Assembly: GCF_004027225.2 (NCBI RefSeq)
Contig: NC_044277.2
Location: 98,949,552-99,013,551, forward strand
Source: Strigops habroptila
Taxonomy: Eukaryota > Chordata > Aves > Psittaciformes > Psittacidae
Direction of reading: 5' to 3'
Length of the DNA stretch: 64,000 bases
Below the pieces are notes generated by a model. It was not told where the DNA came from and did no database searches. It worked only from the letters and a program-made list of their open reading frames with translations. The position numbers were made by a program, and so were the translations under genes. Positions 1 to 12,360 of the stretch are shown one piece after another; within the stretch, counting starts at the first letter, position 1; each line of letters begins with the position of its first letter.

Positions 1-1697
1 AGTCATGCATAATAAAATTGAGGAAAAAGTTATGCGGAAACTGTAAGGTGTTCACACTTAAATAATTTTGATATCTGTGCATTTGTATAGACTTTATCAT
101 TATAAATGGTGGGAAAAACCAACAGGGACACTTTTTTAAACATCAGTTCCTAAGCCTGTTTGGGCCAGAATTTTGGCTCAATATCTTAAAAAAAAAAATC
201 TAGGAAAAAAAAAAATTAAAAGCTTGAATTTCTTACTTCAAATTTTCCCATTCTCACAATATTTATGCAAAAATCAGATGTTAGCTGCAGTTTTCTAACG
301 TGTTGACTGCTAGCTAGGAATTTAAATGACCAAGCTTCTAGTCTTGGTTCTACAGGTGACATTTCCTGACAGCTGGAGGAGTTGTATCAGTGCCATATTC
401 TTATTTCTTGCACATACACGTGTGCATGCATGTAGATGTATCTATGATTTTTTTTCCCCATTTTTTATGGATGGGATAGCTAAAACTTTTCATATTCCTG
501 CTGTATGTTTTACTTACTTTTAAATCTATCCACTCTTTCTGATGCTCAGCATGTTTTGTTAACCTCTCTTTAAGGATCCTTCTGAGGTTCTGTTCTGTGG
601 TTGTATCCTGGCTTGGGACCTACCTCCTTCAAGGAGGTTAAAAATCCTAGGACTTTTTGCCAGGCAGAAAATACATGCAAGGGACATAAAATTTTATGTG
701 GCAAAACAGAAATAAACTTCTTTTTTTTCTGCTGGAGCAAGAGTTACAACACATGGATTCATGGTCTTGCTGGGTTTTTGCTAGATAAGGCAGTGAGATT
801 ACGTGCATATGTTTCTGTATGCTCCAGGAAAGCTTGGTTATGGATGATCTACTACAAACATTTAGATGTTTATTGTCGCTGTCTTTTCGTTAGATTTCTT
901 GCTCTCTTTTCCATCAATTATCCTTTCCAAAAGAAGAAACATAATAATAGTAATATTAATAATAGCCATAAGAATTAAAACTCCTTGTATACTGGTTTCA
1001 TCCCCTTTTCTTGTTATTCCTTCCATTTTGGAAACATCATAGTACAGCTGGGAGAAACCAAAGCACTCTGTTTTTGTTGATTTTCACACAACAATGCAAA
1101 GGAGATCACAATGGTCTGAAGTGGAGGGATGAAAAGAGGGACAGCAGGGGAAACCATGGTGCAGTATAACTCTGCCCTGAGCTGTGGGGTAGTATGGGAT
1201 GTATCAAAATAACCTCAAGGTATTGAAACATAGGGAATAAGAAGGGTAGGAAGGGTTCAAGAAAGGCAAGAAGGGGAGTTTTCAGCTGGAAAAGCCTTGA
1301 TCTAATTCTGTGGACTCAAGCCCTAGCTGGAGGCATCATATCTGAAAGTTCTTTTTTTCTTTCCTATGAAGTGCTCTATTTGCTTTGAAGTGAATCCCAA
1401 AAAATAGTTGCTCAGTAGGCTGAATACCATTAGAAATATCCAGTGAGGTAACAAACAGCTCCACAAAGAGAGGAGGAAAAGTGACCCAAAGAAAGATATA
1501 ATAGAAAATGTCAAGCTATGTGTGGATTCACTGGGTTCATCTTCTTTCTTTTTCTGCTTCTGCTGTGTTTTCCTTCTTTATGCCTATTAGGTGAGTCTAT
1601 TTATATTCCAGAATGCATGATGTTGCCATGTTTTGTAAGCTTTCTGTATTGTGTTTTCTGAAACAACTGAATCCAAAATGAATTCATTAAATTCCTA
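1..1697. other. AT-rich non-coding stretch, no gene seen
   Basis: Unique-looking AT-rich DNA with short A and T runs (around 188-215 and 720-730). The short open frames here show no recognisable domain, splice pattern or codon signal. I see no repeat family in it. Confidence 0.6.
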
Positions 1698-1950
1698 GGG
1701 AATGGTTTTAAACTGAAAGGGTAGATTTTGATTAGATAGTAGGAAAAATACTTTACTATGAGGGTGGTAAGGCACTGGCACAGGTTGCCCAGAGAAGCTG
1801 TGGCTGTCCCATCCCTGGCAGTGTTTAAGGCCAGGTTGGATGGGACACTGAGCAACCTGGTAGAGTGGAAGGTGTCCCTGCCCATGGCAAAGGGTTGGAG
1901 CTAGATGATCTTTAAGCTCTCTTTCAACTCTAACCATTCTACGATTCTAT
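1698..1950 (+). mobile_element. CR1 LINE fragment, 3' end
   Basis: Reads in plus orientation through the typical CR1 3' region: the 'gggaatggttttaaact' block, then 'gagggtggtaaggcactgg', 'ccatccctggcagtgtt', 'ggttgga.ctagatgatc' and a terminal 'ttctacgattctat'. It is 5'-truncated, as most CR1 insertions are, and carries several substitutions and small gaps. It is the non-coding remains of an ORF2 C-terminus plus 3' UTR. The minus-strand open frames over it are shadows. Confidence 0.92.
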
Positions 1951-4246
1951 AACTCAAATAAAATGCTCCTGTTTGAAAGTGGTTTTCTTTAACCCTAACT
2001 AGAGAGAACCTATATTGACGGTGTTATAGGTGCAGGTCTTGGCCGCAAAGCTGCAGACAACTCTGCAGCATCAGAGGCGATATTGGTCTTGAATATCATG
2101 GATAACATTGAAGCAACTTGGACGTAAATGAAGTGGTCCAGAGTCAGGTACAGTATTCTGGCACTAATGTCCTTGTGGTCTTGGAAGGGTCTGTCAGTTC
2201 AGGAAAAGCATCAAGGAAGGCAATGTATGCCCAGAGCAGCCTTGTCCATGGTTTCCTATATCTTTTAAATCTGTGAGCCAAATCCAGTACAAATACTTGC
2301 ATTGCAGGATCCTGGACCAGTTCAGGGAGCCAATCCGGGTCAACGTTTGTTGTTTTCTTTTGGTGCTGGTTTCAGCCTATTCTCTCATTCCTCCTCGCAG
2401 ATACATAAATGTTTGGGCTGGCATTAGGGAATGGGAGCAGCTGTTGATGGGGGGAGGCAGAATCACTTCTTTCTGTGGTAAAATGCCAACTTGCAGTGGG
2501 TTACAGAGCATGTAAAGTTACATTCTGCAATAAAAGGCCTTGCTAAAGCTAGGCTGGCCTGCTTAAGGTCAGGTGTCATTGTAGCCAGGGTATGGTCTAT
2601 TCATGCAAAAAGTGGAGGCTTGAGTGTGTACTTAAAACCTTTCTCTAAAAATCCAGCATTAGAAAAGTATGTATGAGTCCTGCCCACAGCAATTCAGCAA
2701 ACCATACTTTCCACGAATGCATTTGATCACAAATATGAGAAACGTATGGGGACCTGATGCTTCTGTTTTCCTAGTGGGGGGAGGGAAGCACAGAACACAT
2801 ACATCAAATAATCAGAATAAGTACAATACAAATACAAAACAGCCAGCTGGCAAACACAGTAATACAAGAGATATTTCTGACTAATACTGTCCAGGACCAC
2901 TAGCTTGATGTTGTGTATTAAAAAAAACCAAAGAAAAACCAATCCCCAAAAAGAGCACAAACATTCGTGTGACCTACTGTGGTTGTCTTGCTGAATAGAA
3001 TGGCTTCACATTTGCTTTGAATTATTCTGTGCATGGTCTAAAACGCTGCTTCTTTTTTTTTTTTCTTTTCCTCTCTCTTTTTCCGTTGTTATTCTATGTG
3101 TTTCATATTGTTTTATGTTTCTCTCTCAGAATACTTAATACTTCTCTGCATCCTCCAGCCCTATTACAGCATTACAGTAATGGGCTGCTGCATGCACTTC
3201 TTTTTGTTCAATTTACAACTAGTCAACAAATGTTTCTTTCCCTACCATTTATAAAGCAGCATGTTCTGTTGAAGGGGATAATGGATGAAATCCAGTGTTA
3301 CATGCCTCACAGCTGAAGGGGCACACCCTGTCCGCAGAGATTTTTAGTCCTCAGCAGCTCTCACATCTTCTCATTTAAATTTAATCTAAGAAGCAGTTAA
3401 CGAAATGCAGTAACTTCTGTTACATGCTTTGAATACATTAATAAAATCCCAATATTATACAGCCTGAACAGCTGCTTGAAGATATTCACATAAAGATGCC
3501 ATTAGCTGCAGGGTGCTGAATTTCAGACCTGCATCTCTTCACATACTTGATTCTCTAAACTAAGAGAATGTTTCCACTACACTCTAGACGTTAAAGATTA
3601 TGGGTGCTTTTTGGAACTGACTTAGTTTGTAGTGTCTGACAGTTTGCTGTGGTTTTATACTTCATGAATACAAAGTAGATAATTTTTTGTAACTATAATA
3701 GTCACTTAATTTCTTTCAGAAAACATTTTCCAACCAGCGACAATAATCTGGACTGAAAATAACAAAAGCAGCTATTCATGAATTACATTGATTTTTGGAC
3801 ACTTGGTCCCATCTCAGAAAGCTGTGTTAGGTGGGATTCAGCTCCAGATGCAGAAGTCTACATGTGGGTGTCCTCTCAGAGGACTTGTTCCAAAGATTTA
3901 CCCAACTAACTCAGCTATAAATGAGTGGCTGACCCTTGGAATTAGGAAGTCAAAGGTGGCCAGAAAGTCCCAGACATTCATTAGCATTGAGACCACTTCA
4001 TAAACCTTCTCTCTGCTAACACATCCCAGTAGCCAAGCATGGGTGGTGGGATTTTGCCTAACTGCGCATGATGAAATCCAAACCTCCAGTTACACAATGA
4101 AAACTAAACCATGGTAGGCTATGGTATAAATTAAGAGAAAGAAACAAGCCATCCTATTTCTTCTACCACATTCAAGATTTCAGTTCGCCCTTTGGGAGCT
4201 TAAAGTGTGCTTCTGGGAACGACAATTTCTAAGAAATCTAATGCTA
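1951..4246. other. Non-coding stretch, no gene seen
   Basis: No exon, RNA gene or repeat family recognised. It includes a T-rich tract near 3050-3075 and otherwise unremarkable AT-rich sequence. Confidence 0.55.
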
Positions 4247-4441
4247 TTAGAATCAAAGAGTCATGGAAAAGCTATTTGGAAAAGACAACTAGAGGCCTCT
4301 TAGTCCAAACTCCCAGCTGGGGCAGAACAATAGCCAACCATAGATCAGGTCAGCCACGGGTTTCCCCCCCATGGCTTGCAAATCCCCAAGGATGTGCATG
4401 CCAGAACTTCTCTGTATAGCCTGCTCCAGTGCTACACTACA
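4247..4441 (-). mobile_element. Older CR1 fragment
   Basis: In plus reading it runs 'gaatcaaagagtcatggaa', 'ttggaaaagac..ctagaggcc', 'agtccaaactcccagctgg', then 'tagatcaggtcagc'. This is the reverse complement of a CR1 3' region from a different and more diverged subfamily than the copy just to its right. It breaks off near the 'cctgctccagtg' block. Confidence 0.75.
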
Positions 4442-4461
4442 CTGAAATTATTATTTTCTTA

Positions 4462-5072
4462 ATCATAGAATCCTAGAATGGTTTGGGTTGGAAGGGAACT
4501 TAAAGCTTCCAACACCCATGCCATGGGCAGGGACACTCTCCACTAGATCCATTAGATGGTGCTCCGAGCCCCATCCAACCTGGCCTTGAACACTGCCAGG
4601 GATGGGGCAGCCACAGCTGCTCTGGGCAACCTGTGCCAGTGCCTCACTATCCTCACAGGGAAGAGCTTCTTCTTCAGATATCATCTAAACCTTCCCTCTG
4701 TCAGTTTAAAGCCATTCCCCTTTGTCCTGTCTCTACCTGCCCTTGTGAAAAATCCCTCTCCAGTTTCTTCTTCGCCCCTTTAGGCACTTGAAGGCTTCTC
4801 TAAGGTCTCCCTTGAACCTTCTCTTCTCCAGGCTGAACAAGCCCAACTCTCTCAGCTTATCTCCATGGAAAAGGTGCTCCAGCCCTCTGATTGCCTTCGT
4901 GGCCTCCTCTGGACTCACTCCAGCAGCTCCACGTTCTTCATATGTTGGAGCCCCAGAGCTGGACACAGGACTGCAGTGAGGATCTCACAAGAGCAGACTA
5001 GAGGGGAAGAATCCCCTCCCTTGACCTACTGGTCATGTTGCTGGTCATGCAGCCCAGGATACAGTTGGCCAG
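4462..5072 (-). mobile_element. CR1 LINE, 5'-truncated copy
   Basis: Minus-strand CR1 whose 3' terminus is at the left ('atcatagaatcctagaatggtt'). It continues through the standard blocks ('gccatgggcagggacac', 'cctggccttgaacactgcca', 'ttcccctttgtcctgtc', 'aggctgaacaagcccaactc', 'cctcctctggactcactcc') up to 'gcagcccaggatacagttgg'. Frames in both directions are short and broken, so it is a dead copy. A 15-bp direct repeat (5069-5083 and 5109-5123) lies at its right edge. Confidence 0.93.
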
Positions 5073-5318
5073 ACTAAACCTCTGTCCAGATGAGACCTCT
5101 GTTAATATCCAGACTAAACCTCTCAAACCAAAATCATTGCCATTTGTATCATGTAGCATGATTAAGAAGAGTTTTGATTTATCATTTTTTTTCTAGCTGT
5201 CACTGAAATAGCTGTAGTCTCCACCCAACATGCAAGCCTAGTTCCACTGAGGTCTTTTCACATGACATGTGCACATTAGGACCTCTGTAATGCACTCTTC
5301 TAAATCATGGATTGTGTA

Positions 5319-5361
5319 CAGTACTACAGATGCAACTGATTGCAGTACTACAGATGCAACT
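5319..5361. repeat. Two-copy tandem duplication, 24-bp period
   Basis: The 19-mer CAGTACTACAGATGCAACT occurs at 5319-5337 and again, identical, at 5343-5361. This is a short local duplication with no longer array. Confidence 0.9.
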
Positions 5362-6882
5362 TCAACAGCACTGAGTACAGAATAATTGCTTCTTTTGGTA
5401 TATGGGGCATGCACTTTCTAATGTGCCACGTTATTATGTGGTTTGCCTTATTTACAGTGGGAGTGAACTAGTGGCACTTGGATTTATTCCTACTTTGTGT
5501 TCAACTTGGCACCTACTGTAACCTCCAGGTCCTTCTTCTCCTGGTTAATATTCAACCTGTCATTTTTCAGTCCATAACTACACATGGCAGTAATTTAGTT
5601 TGATATTTTCAAAATCAGAAATGTTTCTAATAGAATATGAAGCTAGACTCTGAGATTACATTTATTTCTATCTGTTTCTTACAACACCAGGGAGCTCAGT
5701 CACTTTTTGGCCTTCCAGGCCCCCACAGATTTAACTGTGAAAGTCAATACTCACAAGGAATATTTGTTGTATAAAAATGACACTAGGCCAGTATGTCTAA
5801 CTCTGGCTCATAATCCCACTGTAACATTTTCTTGCCTTGCAACAGCACTGAAAAAAAGCCCCAAAATTCTTCTTCCTTCCCAAATGCCTCAGTCTTTTAT
5901 GATGGAAGTCTTGCTTAAGTGTTTTTGAAAATTTGATCCCATCTTTGTATAAACCTGAGATCAACCCTGAAGTGATTCCAAGGCCAAGGAAAGGAAGAAA
6001 TAATAGGACTTTGCTGTTCAGAAGGAGGGGGTGGGAGAAGAGGACAATTAAATGGGAATTACTTTGCACTGTGGTTAGTCACAGGGACTGATCTGATTAC
6101 GTAACCTAACTTAAATGTTGACCTTTATGTTGTCAGTGTAAAAACCAAACATATTAAACATGGCCTTGGGTTCCTGAACAAGATACAACAAATTGAGAAA
6201 GATAGGGAGAGAGACTGAATATTCCAGGGCCAAAGGAAAGACCTGATTGATAGATAAGGCTCTGGGGAGGGCAGTGTTAGGATTTCCTTTTCTGATGACT
6301 TCAGTATTTCTACCTGACAAAAAAAAAAAAAAAAGGTGAGTTCTCATATATGCGTGGTTGATACATACAGGTTTGTCTTTCCCCATTTTTTTGTTTCGAA
6401 AGAGGGGGAAAAAAATCTCCCTCATATTTTTATCAGGCATCTTGCCAGACTTCTGTCATCATCAGGAAAATGGTTCCTTCAGCAGACACATCTGGGCAAC
6501 TTCATGCCCATTCCTGATGTAAGCTGTCAAATCCTGTCCCAGATAGCAATGAGAATGGTTCACCATTCCTAGAAGAAAAAAAATAATTCACTTTTATTTA
6601 TTTGGAAAGTGTGTGTATTAGGAGGAGAACAGATAATTTCTTAGACACAACATCTCCAATGGCCCATCTATTTGTACGCACAAAGACAGAAGTCTTACTG
6701 TCCCACCTTCTATCACAACTCCCTTTTCCTGTTTTGTTCATTCTAAGCCTGGAATCATGTAAATATATATATATGCATATAAACTTTAGAGATTTCTTGA
6801 ACTGTCTACATAATTAAAGGTTCTGTGTCTAGATTAAGAAGAAGAGGCACAGGCATGTGTAAATATAAACTATATAATGTGG

Positions 6883-6925
6883 GTATATATATGTATAGTA
6901 TATATACATATACACTGAAGTGTAT
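6883..6925. repeat. AT/GT-rich imperfect palindromic tract
   Basis: Alternating TA/GTA sequence followed by a small inverted repeat (TATACAC, loop TGAA, GTGTATA). It is low-complexity sequence prone to hairpins, and I infer no function. Confidence 0.6.
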
Positions 6926-7989
6926 AGCTTAATAATATGCATGCATAGTGTGCGTAAACTGTGCTGTGTAGCTATAAGGGATGAGATACGCTGACTATGA
7001 GTGTGCATGCATTTGTTTATTTACAAACAGCTCCAGCCTGCTTGAAGTAGGGTTTTTTTCCTAACTGCACACCCTCTGGCCAGGGCTGGGAGATTTAATA
7101 CAACACAGATGGCCCGTGTCTGCCTTTTCTCTCCATGGGAAGCGATCCAGCTCAGCCACTAGCCCTCCTTCCCATCCCTGCTTTCCCTGACCACGAGAGA
7201 CAGGAGTCACAACCCCTCTTGGTTCTTGCTCTGCACCTTCCCTCTGCCCCCCAGATCACTGGTTCCCTGCATGGAGGGTCAGGAGGAGCTCTTACCGTGT
7301 CCTTGGCCAGGCATGCTGTGAGGCAGAACACGGGTCCCTTCATCTCTTCCCTCCTGCTCAGAGTGTGTCCAGAACTTGCTGTGAGCTATGTCCCACCAAC
7401 TAGACATTTGGCAAGGCTTGCTTTGAGCAGCACTCTAGGCCCTAATTGAAAATGCATGTTGCTTTATAATCCCTTTTATTGGCATTTACTTTCCCTGTGG
7501 AATAGCAGAACAGTAATAATATACAGTGTATTACTGTTACATAGCAAAATGGATTTCCACTTACCATTAATTTTTTTTTCTGTCTTGTTTTTAAAGAAAA
7601 GCAAAGAAATTACCAGTATGCATAAAATGGCTATTAAAACAATATATTTCATCATTGTAACCAAACTACCCGAACTGCCCACACCCTGCTTTCAAATGGT
7701 TAATGTTAAGTACCAGATCTCTATAAAAAACCTGTTGACAAGGGCCATATCTCCAGCTGCTGCAAACTGGCAAAACTCTGTTGAAGTTAGTAAAGCCATA
7801 GCAGCTTATGCCAGTTGAAAATTTGGCCTTTAGACTTCCTTTGGCTGGATCCACAGTGGTTATCAGGAAGAGAAGGGAGATCTCCACAAGCCTGAAATGG
7901 CCCCCTTCACAACATCAGGCAAAGCCACACAAACACACAACAGACATCTAGCTATCACAGATCCAGAAAAAGTCTCTTGGCCCAATCAA

Positions 7990-8130
7990 AGAGCAGAACC
8001 ATAAGACAGTTTTTTAGAAGGATCTATGGAGATCATCTGGTATGGTCCCTGGCTGAAAACCAAGCTAACTAAAATCAGGGTGCTCTGGACTATGCTCAGT
8101 TAGATTTTGAATGAGATTATATGTCCCCTC
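7990..8130 (-). mobile_element. Old CR1 fragment
   Basis: In plus reading: 'accataagacagttttttagaagg', 'gagatcatctggt', 'gctaactaaaatcagggtgctc' and 'ttttgaatgagat'. The blocks follow the order of a CR1 3' region in minus orientation, but the copy is strongly diverged. Confidence 0.6.
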
Positions 8131-11100
8131 TGTTAAATGTATTCTTTACTTGATTAAAACTGAACTGGATTCATTGTTTTGGTCTGCATCCACTAAGGAG
8201 CCAAAGCCTCTGGATCCTTCAGCTTCCTTTTCGTTTACAAGCCAGAGAGAATCACACTGGATTTTGTTATCAGCGTGGCAATAAGTTAAGTGATGGACAC
8301 ACAGCACAGGACTGTAGCTGAGGAAGGCAGCTTCTAGGAAACCTCTGCGAAGCATCGCCTACATGGTAGTGTGGAGTTACACCCTTCTGAAAAACTGCTA
8401 TAAGGAGGTTTAGTTAGGGGAGATGATTACGCAGGATTGGCTCTTGCATCCTAAATGTGAGCCAACAGACCTGACTGAGATGATTTTCAACACCTGAAGA
8501 TCCCATCACAGTTAATTTACTAGAAAGATGCTAATCATTGTTATCAGATTTCACCTCACTGATTGCAGTTTTATTGTTCTAAGTAACACCAAGCAGAAGC
8601 TTACCCATTACCTTCAGTAAGGTTGCTTGAACCTTTACCAGGTGAGTAACCCACCCATTTCACACTGACTTCTTTAACCCCAACGTCTCTTCCTGATGCT
8701 GAGAGGTAAAGATACCCCTGCTCTTACTGTTGTTTTTGTTTTGTTTTGTTTTTAATTGGAAGAGGTTAAATAATTTAGATGACAACTACAGTGTAACATT
8801 TCCAGGCTCCTCCCTTACAAGTGCTGAGCATCTGAATAATAGCTTTGTCTCAAAACAGTCTCTTGAGTGAGGAATATTGTAGTTTGGCTTGGTATTTATA
8901 TTTTTATGAAGGCCAGCCAGCTTTTTCCACGTCACAAACCATATCCAGTTGCAGATGTCTTCTTCAGACCTTTCTCCTGAGGAGGAGGGAAAGTGAGCTG
9001 GAGGAGATGCTTAAGACAAAATAATTCAGTTCTCTTGGAAAAGGTTAGTAAAATGGATTATTTACAAAGATAATGTGGACATTATGTATTCTAATAGCAT
9101 ACATAGCATAAATCACATGCAGGTATGTCATAAATATTGTGTAAAAATATATGTGTGTGTCATGTGGAAAGCACAGAACATTTAAAGAAGTTTTGAAAGT
9201 GTTTTGTTGGGAAGATTTAGCGATCATTCTCTGTAGATGCACTTGAAATTCAGTATGAACGGCTTTTTCATGGGGCACGTAGTAAAATGCTTTGGAGGCA
9301 TACACATGTTGAAATTCACAGTCAACTAAAGGCCGTGTACACGAAGTCATGCACCCTGTCTCTTTTCTTGAATTAGCACATTCTGCCCCTTTTTTCCATC
9401 CTTGTCTCCTGGGCACAGTCAGTGTTACCAGAAAAAGCACCAGCTTTAGCTGCATTTAGCTTTTTCTATATCACACACCTGTAAAACATGCTACTCCCCC
9501 TTCAATAATCTAGGAAATGTATGCTTTTAATCTGAATAGTCCAAAGTCATGGGTTTTCCATGGCATAAATCTTCAGTTTCTCGTAGTCCTTTGCAATGAG
9601 AACACATCTCCTTGGGCTATGTGTAGCTCTGCTCTCAGGAACCTGGATGACGGGTCTGGCCCTCAAGTGTGACTGGAGCAGGTCTCTGCCACTTCATTTA
9701 CTTCTCTTATCTATCTAAATTATAATTAATTTGGTAAAAGTATTTGATCTGTGACAGTGACTGAGTCTATAAGTGCTTTAGCGCTGTTGGAGAATCTGAT
9801 GATTCCTCACTGAGAGAATAAGTGCTGCAGGCAGGAATGGGAAAAGTCTTCCAGGATCCTTCTGAAGCAGATGGAAAAGGCTACAAATCCTTCCCATGGG
9901 CAGCCCATGTCCTCTCTTTACTGAAACGTATCTGGAAAAAAAGATGAAGCAAACTTACCCAAATCTTCATCAGGTTTGGAGAAACAACTGTATGTTTCTT
10001 GAATGCAAGGAAGGGACAAACAGGCATGGCAGATGCTTGCTCACTTCTCCTCACTCACCTGAAATGCTCTCTTGATGAAGCCTAAGTGAGGAAATGACTC
10101 ACTGGCTTTCATGAGTTGCACGTTTTTACTTTTTACTCAAACTCGGAGCAAGAAAAGTAACCTTGGAAAGACCAAGTGTACCACGATTTTCCAGTGTGGC
10201 TTAACTGAGGCTGAGCCCAAGGGATTAATTGAGCCCCAGATAATTTTGAAGAAGCTTCCTGATAAAATCCATGCTGAGACTTCCTCCTCACGTGTTTTTA
10301 AGATCTTCTGCCTCCTTATACATTAAACTGATCTGAGACATTTGGGACAGTTTGAAGGACATCCTAGCTCAGGATAGGATGATATCTCCTCTAAAGGTCT
10401 TGATCCTCTTTACTTGACTCTGGCCTATACAAGTGGCCAAATGTACCCTTACTCAACAAGAGCCAGAATAAGTTAATCAAACCCTCTGGTCAGCTTGGCT
10501 TTATTTTCACCTGTGGATAACTTCTTTTTGATTCTGATCTAGCCACCTGAGTGAGTACTTCAATTCACTTTCATTATCTGAAAAATTGAGGTTTTGGCTC
10601 AATTAACGCTGAAAAACTCTGAGGGTGGTAGATACCAGCATAAAAAGAAGGAGGAGATGAGAAGGGACTTTCATTTATTAAAAAAAGTTTAAAGACTGGT
10701 TGCCACCTCTTCATTTACAGGTCAAAGCAAACCCAATGTTCCTTCTGTGTCCAAAAATCACAGACATTTCAATTTCAGCACGAGGGAGACGTTACCAGAC
10801 ACTATAAATCAAGGACCTGGGCTGTAGGGTAATGTCACGCGTCCAACCATGCAGAATGTATGTAAGTGTGGCTGGTAATGGAGCGAGGCAGCCCAGCCGG
10901 AGGAGTCCATGTACCTTGTAAATATTATTACTACATAGCATGGAGACTCAGTGGGCATAAAGCTTGAAGCCAGACTAGCAGTTTGTTTTCATAATTTGCA
11001 AGCCCATTGCCTTTAAGCTGGAATGTGTTTTTCTGCATGTGTGTGTGTGGTGGTGGACACCCCAGATGATGATCAGGAGTGTCACCATGAAATACTTTGG

Positions 11101-12302
11101 AGGCCAGGTCATGGGGTTGAGTAGGTTACTGAAGCTGTTGTGGAAAATCAAGGATTTGAGTGATTCTAAAGACAAATCATAGCACAGGTACACTGGCCTG
11201 TTCCCAAAGTTTACTAATGCCTTCTGGCTGTGTGTAAATCTGATTTTGGTGTACCTGGTAACTGAGAGAGATAAGATAACTGACATTGATTCTGCTGCTC
11301 TTTCTGGTATCCAGTTGCATCTAGAGGTGGCTGGGCTTTGCCCTGCCCCATGTGAATGACACTTTGTTGCAAATGAATGCACTGCCCCCTTACAAAAGAA
11401 ACAACCAACCAACCAAAAGAAGACAAAAACCTCGTCATGGTATTCTACCTATTTTTCAGTGCAATATTTCAGCAGACATAATGTTTTCATCAATTTGAGA
11501 AGGCTGCTGAATAAGTGACAGCCCTGGAGAATTTGGTGGCAGCTGAAGAAAGCTTTAAAGCTGAATATCTGTTATAGTTCAGGAAAATAACTAACCACCA
11601 TGGTTTGTCCCTCTCAAGCTTCCTGAGAAGAAGACAAAAAGTTCCTAACAGACTTCAAGTGTTGTCTCCCTAGTAAAAATAAATAGCAATTTTTTGTATT
11701 CTCAGTTTTTCTGGGAATGGGAAAAATGTTTCTAACCTGAGTTTGTAGATATTGGACTTACGGAAAGCCTGGACTGTTGAAAAATAAATAATTTCTTGGA
11801 CACTAAATTGAAAGAATAGTGATTTTCAAGTCTAAATAACAAGTTTGGACTAGACAGGGCAGCAAAGGACAACTGTCTATTACTAATCAATACAAAAACG
11901 GATTCTACTTAAATTTGTAACAAGCTAGGTGATTATTTAATTTCTATTACAATTAGTTCCTCCAACTAGACATTATCTTTAGCGAGGGATCCCTGAACAC
12001 CTAGCTATAGGCCATGATCCTATTCATATAGCATGATCCAGTTTAATTTATGGTGAAGATAACTGCAGGTTTTAACCAGCATAGTTTGCACAGAATCTGA
12101 TCCAAGGCTGGTAGGAAAACCTGTGTATATCAGAGAAGTCTTACGTATAACCTTTGTCATAAACATTTGTGAGTAGAGCTTCTCTCAAGTCAAACATTTT
12201 TTTTTTTTTTTTTTTTTTTTCTTTTTTGGCAATGGACACTTTTGGACCAGAGGATTTTTAGGAGGCACACAACTAATGTGCTCTAGATGGGCCCTGTTGA
12301 AA
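8131..12302. other. Non-coding stretch, no gene seen
   Basis: No exon or repeat family recognised apart from a 24-T run at 12197-12220 followed by C and six more T. The open frames at 9045-9455 and 10975-11412 on the minus strand show no known domain and no splice context. Confidence 0.55.
12197..12227. repeat. Poly-T run (24 T, C, 6 T)
   Basis: A mononucleotide run read directly from the sequence. Such runs vary in length and are error-prone in assemblies. Confidence 0.95.
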
Positions 12303-12360
12303 AGGGAGGTTGGACTAGATGATCCATGGTGCCTCCCAGCTTCAACCATTCTGTGATGCT
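12303..12360 (+). mobile_element. CR1 3'-terminal scrap
   Basis: Contains 'ggttggactagatgatcc', 'ggtgcctcccagcttcaacc' and 'attctgtgatgct', the last 60 or so bases of a CR1 in plus orientation. It is an extremely 5'-truncated insertion. Confidence 0.85.

Larger units (their letters stand above)
5073..7989. other. Non-coding stretch with minor repeats
   Basis: No gene recognised. It holds a two-copy 24-bp-period duplication (5319-5361), a 16-A run (6319-6334), AT dinucleotide tracts (6764-6778, 6883-6914), and a GC-richer patch (7080-7440) whose open frames match no family I know. Confidence 0.55.

Noticed and set aside
7152..7343. Minus-strand frame with signal-peptide-like start (MKGPVFCLTACL) and a GTAAG donor
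   Set aside because: A single short match to a signal peptide plus a donor is common by chance. No following exon or known protein was found.
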